Of a stretch of 64,000 nt of DNA, positions 21,654 through 34,370 are shown piece by piece. Position 1 is the first letter of the stretch. Each line of letters starts with the position of its first letter. The translations under genes were made by a program, and so were the position numbers. This stretch comes from Aristolochia californica (lineage: Eukaryota > Streptophyta > Magnoliopsida > Piperales > Aristolochiaceae), in contig JARWKL010000010.1 of assembly GCA_029961685.1 (NCBI GenBank), positions 28,924,111 to 28,988,110 of the forward strand, in the 5' to 3' direction. The notes under the pieces are model-generated. The model was not told the DNA's origin and did not search any database. It saw only the letters and a list, made by a program, of their open reading frames with translations.

Positions 21654-24600
21654 ATGGCTGGTTCATTTGTCTTGGAGTCGGCTCTTCAAGAAATACTTAT
21701 TGTAGTCAAACCTTCAGAGGACGATCAATCGACACGGTCGGATGTCATCGATGACTTCAAAGGAGTAGTTCAAACTGTCGAAAGTTTGAGAGGTATCTGT
21801 CTGAGAACTGTTTAAAGTGATTTTTTTCCTGGATTTTGTGTGAAGTTCTATCATATTAAAAACCCTCAAATGTTATTTCAGATTATCAATTAGCAAAAAA
21901 ATAAAATAATGGTCTAAATAAAAAAAAATTAAAAATTATTTCCTGCAATTGTTAGACTTTATGATCCACGTTTTTTACATCAGTAACATTATAAAAAAAG
22001 GTATTTCAAATCAATGACTTTAAGGGGGGGTTAGTCCACAATGAAGTGGAATGAATTCCCCCCCGTATTACTTAGTTCATTAGATAAATGGGTTAGTGTA
22101 GAATGAATTACTCTTCAAGTGAATTATGTCACTTCATTCTCTCAGGAAAAAATCGGGGAATTTGGATTCCCACCTAATTTGCGAATCAACCAATTGAAGC
22201 GCGCGTTGCTCCTTCCCCTCCCCCCTCCCCCCTCCCCCTTCCGTGATACTTCGACCAATTTTTTTTTCTTTTTCTCCCTCCCGTCGGTCTCCCTCTCCTC
22301 TCCCTCTCGTCTTCCGTCGCAGAGTACGGGAGGCCGAGCCTCCCGACTTCTCTTCTCTCGGCCTCTTACATCTCTTCACCCCCCCCTGTCGGCCTTCCTC
22401 CCTCCCCTCTCCCTCTCGACCTCCGTCACAGAGCACGGGAGGCCGAGCCTCTTGACTTCTCTTCTCTCTCGGCCTCCCTCTCTTTTCACTCTCGGTGTAC
22501 TGTTGGAGTGTCGCGGCTGTCGCCGTTGCCCACTGGCCTGTCGCTGAGGAAGACGACACGTGCCGTGAGGAAGACGATGGTTTAATTTTTCCTAAGTTAG
22601 GAAAAATTAAACCATCGTCATTAAAATAATAATTTATAATTTTTATTTATAAAATAATTATTTTATTTATTTAATATATTTATTTTATAATTATTATATT
22701 AAATTAGTGATTTAATAGTCATAATTAAAATATTGTTAAAATAAATATTTGATAAATTATTTTAGTTTAATTATCCCAGTGCTATAATTAATTAAACCAA
22801 TGATTTTAAATTTTGTGACAATATATTATTAATTAATAATACATAAAAATATATATTATGTTATTGATAAATATATATTTATATATTATATTAATTTTTT
22901 ATTATTGTATTAAATTAGTGGTTTTTAATGTTAAAACATATCTTATGTTATTAAAAAATAATTTATTTATTTATTATATTCTCTTATGTTATTTTTTATT
23001 TTTAATAATTTGTTCTAGTCACACTTAATTATTGTATTAATTTATAATAAAATATAATCATTAAGTAATATAATATAGTTTTTCATTAATTAGGATATTA
23101 ATATATTCTAATACTACACGTTAAATAACTTGTAAGTGTGGTAACCATGTTTATTTTGGTTAATTATTTGTTTAGATATAAGTTCTATTTAAGTATATTA
23201 TAAAATATTACTCATTCTCTTATTTATATCATACTTTTCATTTGGGGGCACTAACATTGGAATCTGTCTTCCAGTGTACTTGAACTCGTCTACATTAATA
23301 CCCCAGGATGAGTTGAAGCTTAATTCAATTATTCACTTCAATTCAAATTCATTATGGACTAACAACCCCCCTAAAAGATGCATTGCAATCATGGTCTTAG
23401 ACAATGCATTGTGATTTTCTAAAATAAAAGTTATAAGTTCTTAAATAGGTATTACATCTGACTTGTAATTCTTTCTTTGAAGCGTTATGTTAGGTACAAA
23501 TAGACTCCATATTGGTGATGTTTGAAGGTTTACATTTTTTTATAAATGTTTCAAAGGCCTTTTGCATTGGATCACCAAGATCAAGCTTCTGATGTTTGCT
23601 ATCACCTAATGCAAAAATAGTTTGATTAACACCATCCAAAAATGATCTGCCACCAGAGCTGTTAGAACTTTGATGTAATGCAAGAGAGTGAATGGGGGGA
23701 GGGGGAATGGGTTGTTAACCTTTACTCCTGAATCAATTTCAATTTCAACTTCATCTTCATCTTCAAGTGAATGAGCTAATTCAAGTTCAAGTTTAAGTTA
23801 GGTGTTAGCGAAGACGAGTGCTGCACTGGAAAACAATTTCCAGTGTCGGTGCCCCAAAATTAAAAATATCATAAAAACAAGAGAACGAGTAACTTTTAAT
23901 AATATACTTAAATAGAACATATATACCTAAACACGAAATTAACCAAAAAAACATGATTATTATACTAATAAGTAATTTAATGTAGAATTAAAATATGTTA
24001 ATATACAAATTAATTAAATAAAATATTGTATTAATTAATGATTACAGTTTATTATACATTAATTTAATAATTACGTATGACAATTAACTGTGCATTGATT
24101 AATTATAAAAAAATAAATAAAAACTAAAAAATAATAGAAGCGAATATAATAAATTAATAATAACATAGGATATATTTTGACATAAAAAGGAATAATTAAA
24201 CAAAAATAAGTGACCACTCTTAAATCACTAATTTAGTACAGTAATAAAAAATAATATAATAAATAAATAAATTAATTATTTTATCAATATATTCAAAAAA
24301 TATTATTTTATTCAAAAAATATATTTTATTCTTTGCTTTCTACGTGCTGGAGGTCATCTTCAACCTCCAGCCACACACAGAGGGCGTTCAATGGCGGCCA
24401 CCGTCGACCCCCATTGGCCCCCTGTTGGCCGCCGCCGTCGGCATCGTTGGCTCTCCTTGTGCCAACCAGCGCTGCCCTTTCATTGCAGAGGCCCAAGAAT
24501 GTTGTCGTCGCTCATCGCTAGCCGAGAGGGAGAAGAGGGGGAGGCCGAGAGGGAGAAGCAAGAGGAATAAGGAGACGAAGAAACTGAGAGGGAGAAGAGA

Positions 24601-27600
24601 GCGGGAGAGAAGAAAAAAAAATTCTGGAGGAAGAGTCGTGTCCTGACGGTTCATGTGGATGACTCAGGATTTATTGTGGATTCCAGATTCCACAACTTAT
24701 GCCTTGGGCGGCTTCATCCACTTGCAGTTTATTGTACATTTATATAATAATTACGTATGACAATTAACTGTGCATTGATTAATTATAAAAAAATAAATAA
24801 AAACTAAAAATAACAAAAACGAATATAATAAATTAATAATAACATAAGATATATTTTAACTTAAAATGAATAATTAAACAAAAATAATTGACCACTCTTA
24901 AATCACTAATTTAATACAGTAATAAAAAATGAATATAATAAATAAATAAATAAATGATTTTATCAATATATTCAAAAAATATATTTTATTCTTTGCTTTC
25001 TGCGCTGGAGGTCGTCTTCAACCTCCAGCCACGCGCAGAGGGGGTTCAATGGCAGCCACTATCGACCCCTGTTGGCCGCTGCCGTCGGCATCGTTGGATC
25101 TCCCCGTGCTAGCCAGCGTTGCCCTTTCATCGCAAAGGCCTGAGAATGCTGTCGTCGCTCATCGCTAGCCAAGAGGGAGAAGAGGGGGAGAGCAGCGAGA
25201 GGGGGAAGCAAGAGGAAGGAGACGAAGAAGCCGAGGAGCGGGATAGAAAGAAAAAAAAAATTCGGGAGGAAGAGTCGCGTCCTGACATTTCATGTGGATG
25301 ACTCAGGATTTATTGTGGATTCCAGATTCCACAGCTTATGCCTTGGGCGGCTTCATCCACTTGAAGTCGGCGTTGGTGCACCACTATCGGGTTCAAGTGG
25401 ATGATTTAAGTAATCAGGATGAACTTCATCTCATGATTCATGTAAACTAACCCTCCCTCCCCCCCCTCCCCCTAGTATGATCATTGATTTTGAATGCTTT
25501 AGGCAAAGGTCTAACAATATTTTTGTGGAGAAAACTCTTGGCATGTTGTCAATATACAAGTTCTTGTTGTGTTAGCTTGGAAAACATTGGCAAGAAATTG
25601 GAATTTATTGGTGGGTAAAAAATTTTGGCCAACTTTTAGTTATTGATGCACTTCGCTTTTGAGGCTAGTTGTCTAAAAGGGATGTTGTTGTATGTAGGAG
25701 AATAGCTTCACATTGTTTTAGGTTTGAAAAGGACTTGTGCTTATTAATTGGGAAGAAGCCTCATAACTTTGGCTAGTCATTTTAAAGGAAGTCGTCCAAT
25801 TTTATATAGTATCTAAGCTAACCTTAGCCCATGTTTGTGTTCCATGTGGCAATTGTGTTTGTTCTCTATGGCACGTGTATGTATGTTCTCCGTGTCTTGA
25901 ACCTGGTTGTTGCTATAGGCAATGTGAGGGAGGCATGTTGGTGGGTAAAAAAAAGTCTACGAGTCTATGGTTGTACATGTGTTTCACATCTCGGGCTAAT
26001 TATTTGGGAGTGAGAGTTGTTGTTTTTGAGAGAGTAATCTCACATTTTTTGAGGTTGAAAAGATCCTGTGCTTATTAGTTGGAAAGAGGTATCTTGACTT
26101 TGGGAGATCATTTTGAAGGGAAACGAATGACTTTTAATTGGGTTTTTTCACTCTATTTTGCATTAGACATATACACATACTTATAGGATGTCAATGAGCC
26201 TATCTTTTGAGTTTGATGATTTTTGTTATCCCTTACCTTATTCCAATAGCAGAAAGGTATATTTGGCTATGAAAATTAGCACACATGTTTTTTTTTGGAA
26301 CATTATGAAAAAAGTATTATATCTGTCGAACACTAAATGCTGATGCAAAGGTAAAACAGTTTCACTACAAGATGTTGATGGAAAGATCTACTTCTAGCTT
26401 AGGAATCATCTAAGTTGTCAACAATTTTCAAAATGTTTACCCAAGTATAGACAAGGTATTGTTAAAATATGGGAAAGGGTATTTTTGTCATTTTCCATTA
26501 CCGGTATATGCATTTGGAGTTAGCTATAGGTCATATGTCATGAGAGGAATCTTTAGTTCAAGTTTGGATTCATGAAATTATGTGAGTTGAGGTTATAGGA
26601 GGCATTATTGTAATCTTACACATGTAATCACTTAAGTGAATAAAAGAGAAATGGAGTTGTGATTTTCAGCCTCCAAAGAGTGCTACATGCACACTCTCTT
26701 TCTTCTTTCTCTCTCTCTCTGTCTCTTTCTTCTCCAATTTCTTACTTTTTTCATGGTAGCAAAGTAGTAAGATCCTGTTTCAGACCTTCGTAGGCTTTCT
26801 TCTTCACTCTTCTTGAAGTTTGCATATTCTAATAGAGGGGAGCTTTAAGACTTTTATTTGATTGGAGTCGGGTATTTTTCCTTTTTTTTTTTGCCATAAC
26901 CTAAGGGTTAATGGTTTCTACAATTGATTAGATCAGTTTTATGAAAAAAATTTGTCCTTAAAAGGGTTCTACAGTTGGGACTATCCCAATGTCTGCCTAT
27001 GCAGGCCTTGCACTATTGGTGCGACTCCTTTGGAAAGTGATGTCATCCTTGGGGTTATCGATTGAATTTTGGTCTATTGGTGACTAAGTTGGTTTGAATG
27101 AACTTGTTTGCTATTTTTTCTATCCTAATTGCCTTGTGTGAAGCCCGCATAATCTGCACATACCTATCGTTGACTTTTGTTAGATTTTGAGATAGCTGAT
27201 TTTGGTGAAATGTATACACCGACTAAGGAGACCAGTTATTCAAATGGAAAGGACACAATTGTAATAACTACAAAAAAATTGAATGGTTAGAATTACTTAA
27301 GCTGGTCAAAATTAGTTCGGATATATTTAAAAGGCAAGAAGATGACAAAATGCTTGACAAATGATCCTTCTGTTCTAGTAAATGATGATTGGGAAGCTAT
27401 AGACAACCAAGTAATGACTTGGTTGCTTAAAAGTATGGATGTCAAACTTGGGAACCAAGTTATGAATTGTGAAACAACAAAGGTGATTTGGGCATTTCTT
27501 GAGTTCATGTATGCATAGAAAAGTAATTTATCAAGGATTTATGAGCTATATGCTCGATTCTTTAGTTTGAAGAAGGGTGGCAGAAAGGTTATTGATTACT

Positions 27601-30600
27601 ATAATGAGATACGGAGTCCCATATAGCAGATCAGTGTATATCACCTTTTCACCATTGATGATAAACAACTTAGATAACAAAAAGAACAAATTTATGTTGC
27701 AAAATTTCTAGAAGGTCTCGGCCCCGAGTATAATGCAGTACAAGCCTAATTCAGATGAGGTTCCTTTGCTCCCTAATGAATTTAATAGGGTTATGCATGA
27801 ATCAACAGTGGTTCACATAGTAGTAAGGAACCACCTATTTTGTCCTTAATATTCAGTATGGGTCTAGTCTCTTAGAGGCCAATTTTGGTTATGGTGGTAG
27901 AAGCAAAGGACAAAGCTGAGAGGGCTCAGGTCATGGTAGAGGTAGAGTGGTAGACAATTTGTCTATGTGGGTGTACCAACCATGTTTTATACAAATGTTG
28001 AGAGAAGTTTGGAAAACCAGTATGGACAAACTGGAGTTTTTTTGGGAGTAGCGATACCTCTGCAATTTCAAAGGATGGCCCTATTGACTTCAGCTTCTTC
28101 GTTTGACCTCACTCTGCTCCTACATGTACGTCCAATGGCTTGTTTTTAATTCTAGTGCGTCATCTCATATGTCAGGTATGTCTTCATTTGTTTTCAAAAT
28201 CTTAGTCAATCCTCGTCATGTAAATAAATTACACTTGTTGTTTGCTCATCTTTGTTGGTTAGTGGAGTAGGTTCTATTAACCACACTTCTTCTTTGCTTT
28301 TTTCTGTAAGCCATATCACAAAGTCTTTGAATTACTCAGTAACCTTCTATCCTACTCTTTGTGTATTTCAAGACATCCAGATGAGTAAGATGATTGATTT
28401 AGGGCATGGGAGAGATAGATTATATCACTTGGAGGATTCCTCTTCACATGCATCTTATGCGCTTCTGTTAAACACCTAACCAATACTACCCAAAAAACCG
28501 GCCTGTTAAGTAGCAGAAAACCAAGTACTTAACCCCAGGATCATAACAGCTTCATGTCAATAATACACCCTTCCAGTGGCATTTTCAACTAGGTCATTCT
28601 TGTCTAGCGAAGTTATCCCAGTTATTTTTTGCATTGTCATCTCAATCTCCATTTCTGTGCAAGTCCTGTTAGCTAGGGAAGTGCCGATGACACCATTTCT
28701 TCCTAGTTAGTCTTTTAGTCATAGTCTTTTGAAAATAGTTCATTCTAATGTATGGAGACCATGTCCTGCTGTTAGTGCTTTTGAATATAAGTATTTTGTG
28801 TCATTTATTGATGATTTTAGTAGATTTACGTGTGTATATCTCTTATGAGAGAAGTCTGAAGTGTTTGATATATTTTTGAATTTTGTAATGAAATAAAGAC
28901 TCGATTTGATGCTTTACTTTGTGTTTGCATACAGACAATGAGTTTGAGTTTATGAAAAATAAGAAAGTAGAGAGAGAGGAATTGAAGGGAAGGAAAGAAG
29001 AATGGAGAAGACTTTGAGAAGAGAGCTTTTGAGAAGACTCTCGTTGACAACCCCCTCATCTATTTTATTAAGTGAAACAAATACAAAATTATATAATTGC
29101 CTTTGTACACTTAAAATCACTAAAAACCATTTATCTCCCAATATACATATTAAACATGAAGAACAAAATGATGTAGTTCTCAGGAACAACAGCCAATTCT
29201 TTTATCAACGTATATTATTTCACCGTAGCTGTTGCTTGAAAGTTTAACTTCTTTTTGTATGCTTCTTAGAGATTGATTTCATATGTTTAAAAATACTAAC
29301 ACTGTTAACAGGTGCTACTGTTGAACCATTTGGATCATTCATTTCTAATCTCTACTCTAAATGGGGAGATTTAGATATTACTGTCGAGCCATTGAGGTCC
29401 TCTTCATCAGTTGAGAGAAGCCGCAAGCTGGATTTACTAGAGGACATAATGAGAGCACTGCAAAGGAGAGGTAGTTTCTCATCACCACTTAGCTTCATTA
29501 ATCCTCAAGTTTGATCTACAAAGCTGTGTTTTCAAAACAGAACCAGCCATCAAACCGCAGGCATTGCTGGTTCCAGTCTAACTGGCCCAGATAGACCAGG
29601 TTCAACCAGTGCTTGGGCAAAAATGAGATGCTACCCCTATGTTTATTGAACAGAAAACAGTGGTTTGGCAGGCTGGTTAGTGGTTAAACATTTACCAAGA
29701 CCTGTTATAGGTCAATCCTTCGAATCCTTCCCCCAGCACAAAATATTTTCCCCTTATCTATTGATCTAATTGGTCCAACCGTTCTGGTTTACTGGTTGAA
29801 CTGGTTCAGCCAGCTGGTTTCTTTTGTTTTACTTGAAATTGATTCTTCCCTGACTGGAAAGGACTGCAGTTCTGGTTCAGCTCAGTTGAGCAAACCAGTC
29901 CGGGCCCCTGGCTCCTTCCCCCCTCTCTCCCCAACTCGGTGAGTCGTTACACCATTCATAAAAAAAACATTAGTTCAGAATCCTCGGTTATCCCCCCTTT
30001 CTGCTAAAGTTTACTGCTTGAGAATTAGATTTGGGTGATTTTAAGTTGCTGTACTTCTTTATCTTAAGTGAAGGGTACTTCTGTATTTTACCAAATGAAG
30101 CTATAGTACAAACTTAAAGGCATCTTGAATTGCATATCTTGACAACTTCCTTCTTTTGGAATATCCTCTTTCTTGTTATTTCTTTCTCTTCTTCTTCATA
30201 TTCATCTCTCTTCGTCTTGCAATCTCTTCTTCAGTCTTGTACTTGCTACAGTATATTAATCTTGCACTCTCTTTTTGATTAAAAAATATATGATTATAGT
30301 GAAAATCAGCAAGAATCTATAATAATCTAACTTCACATGATATCTATAATAAAACATTTTGCGTAAAGTGACCATCTACTTTCTGTTAGCAGATGCTGTT
30401 GTTAGTCTAATATTTAAATTCATGGTGATACTGTCTTGACAGCTATAGCAGAAGGTTAGTGGATTCTAGATGATCAGAAGATTATGCAATCTTTTTGTGG
30501 ATCACATTTCTCAAATCACCTTTCATAAATGCATTCTGACTTTGGCCTTCCAAATGTTGACTTCACAGACAGCTCTTTATGGCTTTCTTTTGACCTTTAT

Positions 30601-33600
30601 TGTTGCTGTTGATTTGTTCATAAGCATGAGCTCACCCTGTGATCTACTGGGGCACTGATTGCTGATGCCAGCTGCTAGGTTTAGACTACCTACACAGCTT
30701 TTTGTGCGTCTATGATCATTTTGCAGTTCATGCAGCTGCTGGCATTAGAAATGGTAGTGGGATGTAGCCTGGTAAAGGGTGATTGCAGAAGAGAGTATTT
30801 TGTAATGGGAAAAGTGGCAAGGCATAAGAAAAGCAGAGATTGCAATTGATTGTGTTTTTCTAGTATGTGGTTAAGTAATGTGCATGACCATATTGCTTTG
30901 AAGCTCCTTTTGGTGAAAAAAACACATCAGGTGTCTTTTCTTGAGAATCTCAAAACATGTCATTTTTTTTATAATGTTGGAAAATTTTAGAAGTTTTCCT
31001 TTACAATTTCTACTACTGTATAGCTGCTAAAGAATGTTTTAAACTTGTATCTATTGTTAGCAATAGAACTGAGAAACAGTGACTTATGTTAGGGCGATGC
31101 AAATTAAGTGTTCAATGCATTATATTTTCTCACCCTAGCTGCCATGTACTCACAATCCGAATACCCCCTAGCTATGCTTGCTTACTATAGTTGCTGGTTT
31201 TCTATCTCTTTTTTCTGTTTGAATTTCTACTTAAATAAGCTAACAGCTCCATAAGTAGTTTTCTCAACATCAAAGCAATCTATGACACGTAATACAGTTT
31301 CTTGATGGGAGTGTAGTTTTGTTCATGGTCATGTGTCATTGACTGCAACTTCTGAATCAGACTTAACAGCTTGCAGCTTACTATTGTTCTTTTAAATCTT
31401 TAGTTGTTGTACTATGTACTAAATAACTAAAACAAATTCTTCTGGCATATCATTTGACATGTTTCTGATTTTCAGATTTTCTTACTTAGGCTGGGATCCA
31501 GTGAAGGTTTATTAAGCTTAATTTTCACTAACAATTTGTTTTACTTAAGCAAAAGATATTAGGGGACATATAGGTTGAGCCTGACCTCTCATTCAATCTC
31601 TCCTAGTTCTGCGACGACTCTGTTATTTATCTCTTTTCTTGCCTCTTAAACCTTTAAATTTAACTCTATTTCTAAATTACTTTCTTCCATGGTTTAAATG
31701 GTTGAAATTCTTCCTGTTCTTTTCTGCAGGTGTACATAAGTTGGAACTCAATCGATGGGTGAGTGTTCCTATTTTAAAATTTGAGAGCAATCAAAGCATT
31801 TCATGTGACATCTCAATTGACAATCTTCTGTGTCAAATCAAATCCAAATACTTTTTGTGGATAAATGATATAGATGAACGGTTCCGTGATATGGTTTTGT
31901 TGGTCAGTTGTACACTTGTTTATTTACCAATCGTATCAGTAGACTGATTGCTTGTCAGTGATGGATATTTTTCACACGATTTTCATATGTAGGTCAAGGA
32001 ATGGGCGAAGGCACAAGGCATAAATGACTCCAAAAATGGCACATTTAATTCATATTCTCTTACTTTACTTGTTATCTTTCATTTCCAGGTAAATTCTGTA
32101 ATATTCTGTTTATAGGGGTTATGAAACATTAAGAAATTTTTGTTCCATTTGGGCCAAAGCATGTAGTTTGTCATTGAGGATGTTTACACCTTGATCACTA
32201 TATTATTAATTGATGGGGTTGTGTTGTCTATCGGGAGAATAATGACTCCATCTCATAAGAGGTATGAACACTGCCGCTGACTAATGTAAGAATCAGTAAC
32301 TCAAATGGGGTGAAGAAGTCTCTGAAACATCCCATTCTTTTACTGATTTAGTTCCAGTTGCATCCTAGGTTTCTTGTTCTTGAAAGCTCGATGTTGCTTT
32401 CTGAAATATTTAAGTCTTTTTTTTGGTTTTAAAGCTAATAAGTGTAGTTACATGAGGTATGTTGCTGAGAAGTTCCTGTGCCTGTTGATTGCAGACATGC
32501 GAGCCATCAATATTACCTCCGCTGATGAGCATCTTTGATGGAAATATTGCCGATCTTATTGGTACATAGCATTTACAAGATTCAGTAATTGATGGGAGTG
32601 CCTAAATGCTTGTCTATTCTCTCATTGACTCAATAACAAGAATTTATGGAGGCTTCAATTGTGGAGTTAATCTGAGTTTTGTTTATGAGGTGGAGTAGTT
32701 TCTAAGAAGTGCTGAGTGTCTGTAGTTATATTTTTGTAGGAATGCGGTCATATGCTTCAATCGAAACTACTTGTGCTGAAAACATAGCAAGGTTCAAACG
32801 TGAAAGATACAGAAGAAATCAAAGCACACTGTCTGAACTGTTTGTTTCATTCTTTGAGAAGGTAATCGTTGTGTCACGTACTCTAAATATTGCTTGTTAT
32901 AGAAATGGTTCCTTTGTAATGTTTAAATGTCTTTGAAAGTCTGATGGATTCCTGCAGATACTGAAATCTGGTAATGGTTTAGTTGTAATCCAGACGAAAG
33001 AAAAGTGAAAGAAAAGAAAAGAAATATGAGTGGAAATGTTTATGGAGAGAGGTAGTGAGAGGTCACGCGGATTTTTATTTATTCTACAAACATTGTACAA
33101 GACCAAAATACTCCATGACTTGCATGAATGAGTTATTTATATCATATATTTCAACAGATGTGGGTTGTATCTGTGTTTCTATCAGGGTATATTGCATATC
33201 ATCTTCCTAGAATCTGAAATGGAGGATTAATCTAAACAATACCAACTTAATTAGGAAGGCATTGTGATGATGATAATGTGCAATTTTTCTCTGGTATTCC
33301 AATGTTTTTTAATTTTTGAGCATTGAATATTTTCCAGTGCAAAGTGTGATTGGCTCGTTTTACCTAGGAGTATACTAGTGGATACCACCAAATATGTATT
33401 ACCTTGTAATTTAACCGTTACATTTAAAAATGTGTATGATTTGGGTTGCTCTTTGAATTTGTGTTGACTGACTGAAGTTTTTATTGAAATCTCACTTTCT
33501 TTCCACAACTTTTCGTTTATGCTCTCTGTCTTACAGTTCTCCAAGATGAAGACAAAATCAGCAGAACATTTTATTTGTACATATACTGGAAATTGGGAAC

Positions 33601-34370
33601 TCAAACAGAGTCAATCCAGAAGGAGAATGAAGTCCTATCCAATAATTGTAAGGCATTTAGTTATGTGCACTTCTTGGAACTGTTCAACCAAATAATCTTT
33701 TTCTATGATGATTATCTTTTCTTACCTTTTAAGGGGAGATACAGGGTAAATAGAGAAATTAGCCTCATTGATCCTGCTTGAGTCTTTCAAACCAGGATTG
33801 CAGAAAAAGGAAACTGGGGTTTTGAAAATTATATGGTGCTAATTTATTATTTGAATTTAGTTGTCCAGGTTGGTTCAAGGATTGAGGTTCAGAAATATTA
33901 TTAACCTCATTATTTGGTAACTGAACTAGGTGTTTGGACTCTAGATACGTTGACAAGGACATTCAGTATATTTTAATTTGGAAACTTGTTACTAAATTAA
34001 TATTTTCATACAAAAGAACCTATGTAACGTTTTGACTTTTGAATTGTAATGTTTATACCTACTTCACATTTGTTGGTTGCAGATCGAGGATCCATTTGAG
34101 TGGACAGAGAATGCTGCAAGATCTGTTGGTGTATATAACCTGAGAAAGATTGATGAAACTTTTCAAGAGACCCACCATAAACTTTCGGGTTCATCTGTAT
34201 TATCGAAGAAGTCTTTGATTCCCATTCTGGTTGGGCCACAAATTTCTTCACAGCTTGAAGTAGGAGTTCCACAACGTGATCTGTCACTTTTACGACTTTT
34301 GCTTTCAAGTTTTGTTTTTTTTGTTATTTGGTTGTGTATCTCCTATTTTGTTAACACCGAAAAATTGTAG
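21654..34370 (+). CDS. HESO1: HESO1-like terminal RNA uridylyltransferase, copy 1 (replaced C-terminus)
   Basis: Eight coding exons with GT-AG borders give 384 residues: 21654-21792, 29312-29470, 31730-31902, 31993-32088, 32495-32561, 32740-32861, 33537-33647, 34083-34370. HESO1 adds uridines to unmethylated small RNAs and RISC cleavage products, marking them for decay. Seen here: the nucleotidyltransferase motif FGSF with GDLD (Asp66, Asp68), the third Asp126 in SCDISIDN, VKEWAKAQGIND, NSYSLTLLVIFH, LPPL and IEDPFEWTENAARS. Arabidopsis HESO1 has a long Gln/Asn-rich tail that is absent. The last exon leaves homology with copy 2 at about 34290 and reads 27 unrelated, partly hydrophobic residues to a TAG. 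Whether it is expressed or active is unknown; the start is the first Met, after a likely leader intron. Confidence 0.78.
22024..23371 (+). mobile_element. Non-autonomous Harbinger relative with TAA target duplication
   Basis: TAA (22021-22023) precedes GGGGGGGTTAGTCC, and GGACTAACAACCCCCC is followed by TAA (23372-23374), giving good inverted ends and the standard 3-bp target copy. A pyrimidine-rich, GC-rich half (22200-22560) is followed by AT-rich DNA and the 'ggggcactaac...ttgaactcgtc' module (23245-23300). A 35-bp hairpin 'tttaatttttcct...aggaaaaattaaa' lies at 22570-22612. The same modules occur in reverse at 41580-42637. Overlapping frames on both strands at 22119-22559 reflect composition. 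Confidence 0.9.
23490..23692 (-). CDS. Unrecognised open reading-frame fragment between two transposons
   Basis: On the minus strand an uninterrupted frame of about 67 codons with mixed, protein-like composition (contains SSGGRSFLDGVNQ, FALGDSKHQKLDLGDPMQ and KAFETFIKKC) ends at a TAA at 23492-23490. It has no Met start and no visible acceptor, and its right end meets the poly-G start of the next element. It may be a captured or relic exon. I do not recognise the family, and it lies in intron 1 antisense to HESO1. Confidence 0.3.
23694..25472 (-). mobile_element. Non-autonomous Harbinger relative with internal tandem duplication
   Basis: G-rich left end (GGGGGGAGGGGG) and C-rich right end with ACTAACCCTCCC show the family termini. 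Inside, 24047-24725 (AT-rich part, 'ctggaggtc...caacctccagccac' block, purine-rich block and 'gatgactcaggatttattgtggattccagattccaca') is repeated head to tail at 24726-25375. No clean 3-bp target copy is visible, perhaps because of slippage in the G/C runs. Confidence 0.75.
26460..26753 (+). mobile_element. 5' LTR of the intron 1 copia element (copy 1)
   Basis: The block begins TGTTAAAATATGGG and ends TTTTTTCA, directly followed by TGGTAGCAAAGT, a 9-of-12 match to the initiator tRNA-Met primer-binding site. It contains an AATAAAAGAG-type signal near 26640 and a pyrimidine tract. Copy 2 lacks this LTR: its copia fragment begins abruptly at the point matching 26865. Confidence 0.75.
26754..28960 (+). 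pseudogene. Ty1/copia gag and integrase relic in HESO1 intron 1, copy 1
   Basis: Broken plus-strand frames read as copia: gag (27212-27790; NYLSWSKLVRIYLKGKK, DDWEAIDNQVMTWLL, YEL with ARFFSLKKG, VAKFLEGLGPEYN), the protease-side motif reduced to NSSASSHMSG (about 28150), CVFQDIQMSKMIDLGHGRDRLYHLE (28350-28440, pre-integrase), and the integrase core start KYFVSFIDDFSRFTCVYLL (28790-28845). Many stops; reverse transcriptase, RNase H and the 3' LTR are absent. The same truncated relic is in unit 2, so insertion and truncation predate the duplication. Confidence 0.88.
29537..29835. mobile_element. MITE-like element with tRNA-like interior, HESO1 intron 2, copy 1
   Basis: The ends CAAAACAGAACCAGCC and GCTGGTTTCTTTTG are imperfect inverted repeats, and GGTTCAACC/GGTTGAACC words recur inside. 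The centre has TTAGTGGTTAAAC and CCTTCGAATCCTTCCCCC, resembling pol III A and B boxes, so a SINE or composite origin is possible. The partner in copy 2 (about 48555-48808) has lost about 45-75 bp of the centre. Confidence 0.45.

Larger units (their letters stand above)
21793..29311 (+). other. Intron 1 of HESO1-like copy 1, loaded with transposons
   Basis: This 7.5 kb intron holds two Harbinger relatives (22024-23371 and about 23694-25472), an unrecognised minus-strand frame (23490-23692), an imperfect direct repeat (about 25611-25800 against 25940-26130) and a copia fragment with its 5' LTR (26460-28960). The matching intron in copy 2 is 2.5 kb and keeps only the copia internal part. The last 350 bp before exon 2 is conserved in both copies. 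Confidence 0.8.
9139..34290. repeat. Segmental duplication, unit 1
   Basis: Homology to unit 2 begins at 'gttccccc' and 'acacccaacaaacaaacctaggacattgag' (about 9139 against 39797) and runs collinearly through the PDK1 and TPLATE fragments, the HESO1 promoter and all eight HESO1 coding exons. It stops inside the last exon, about 34290 against 53572. Collinearity is broken only by insertions and deletions: the solo LTR, the Harbinger-family elements and a larger intron 1 here; an LTR element and a Harbinger relative in unit 2. Exon 2 differs at 8 of 159 bases between units. Confidence 0.9.
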
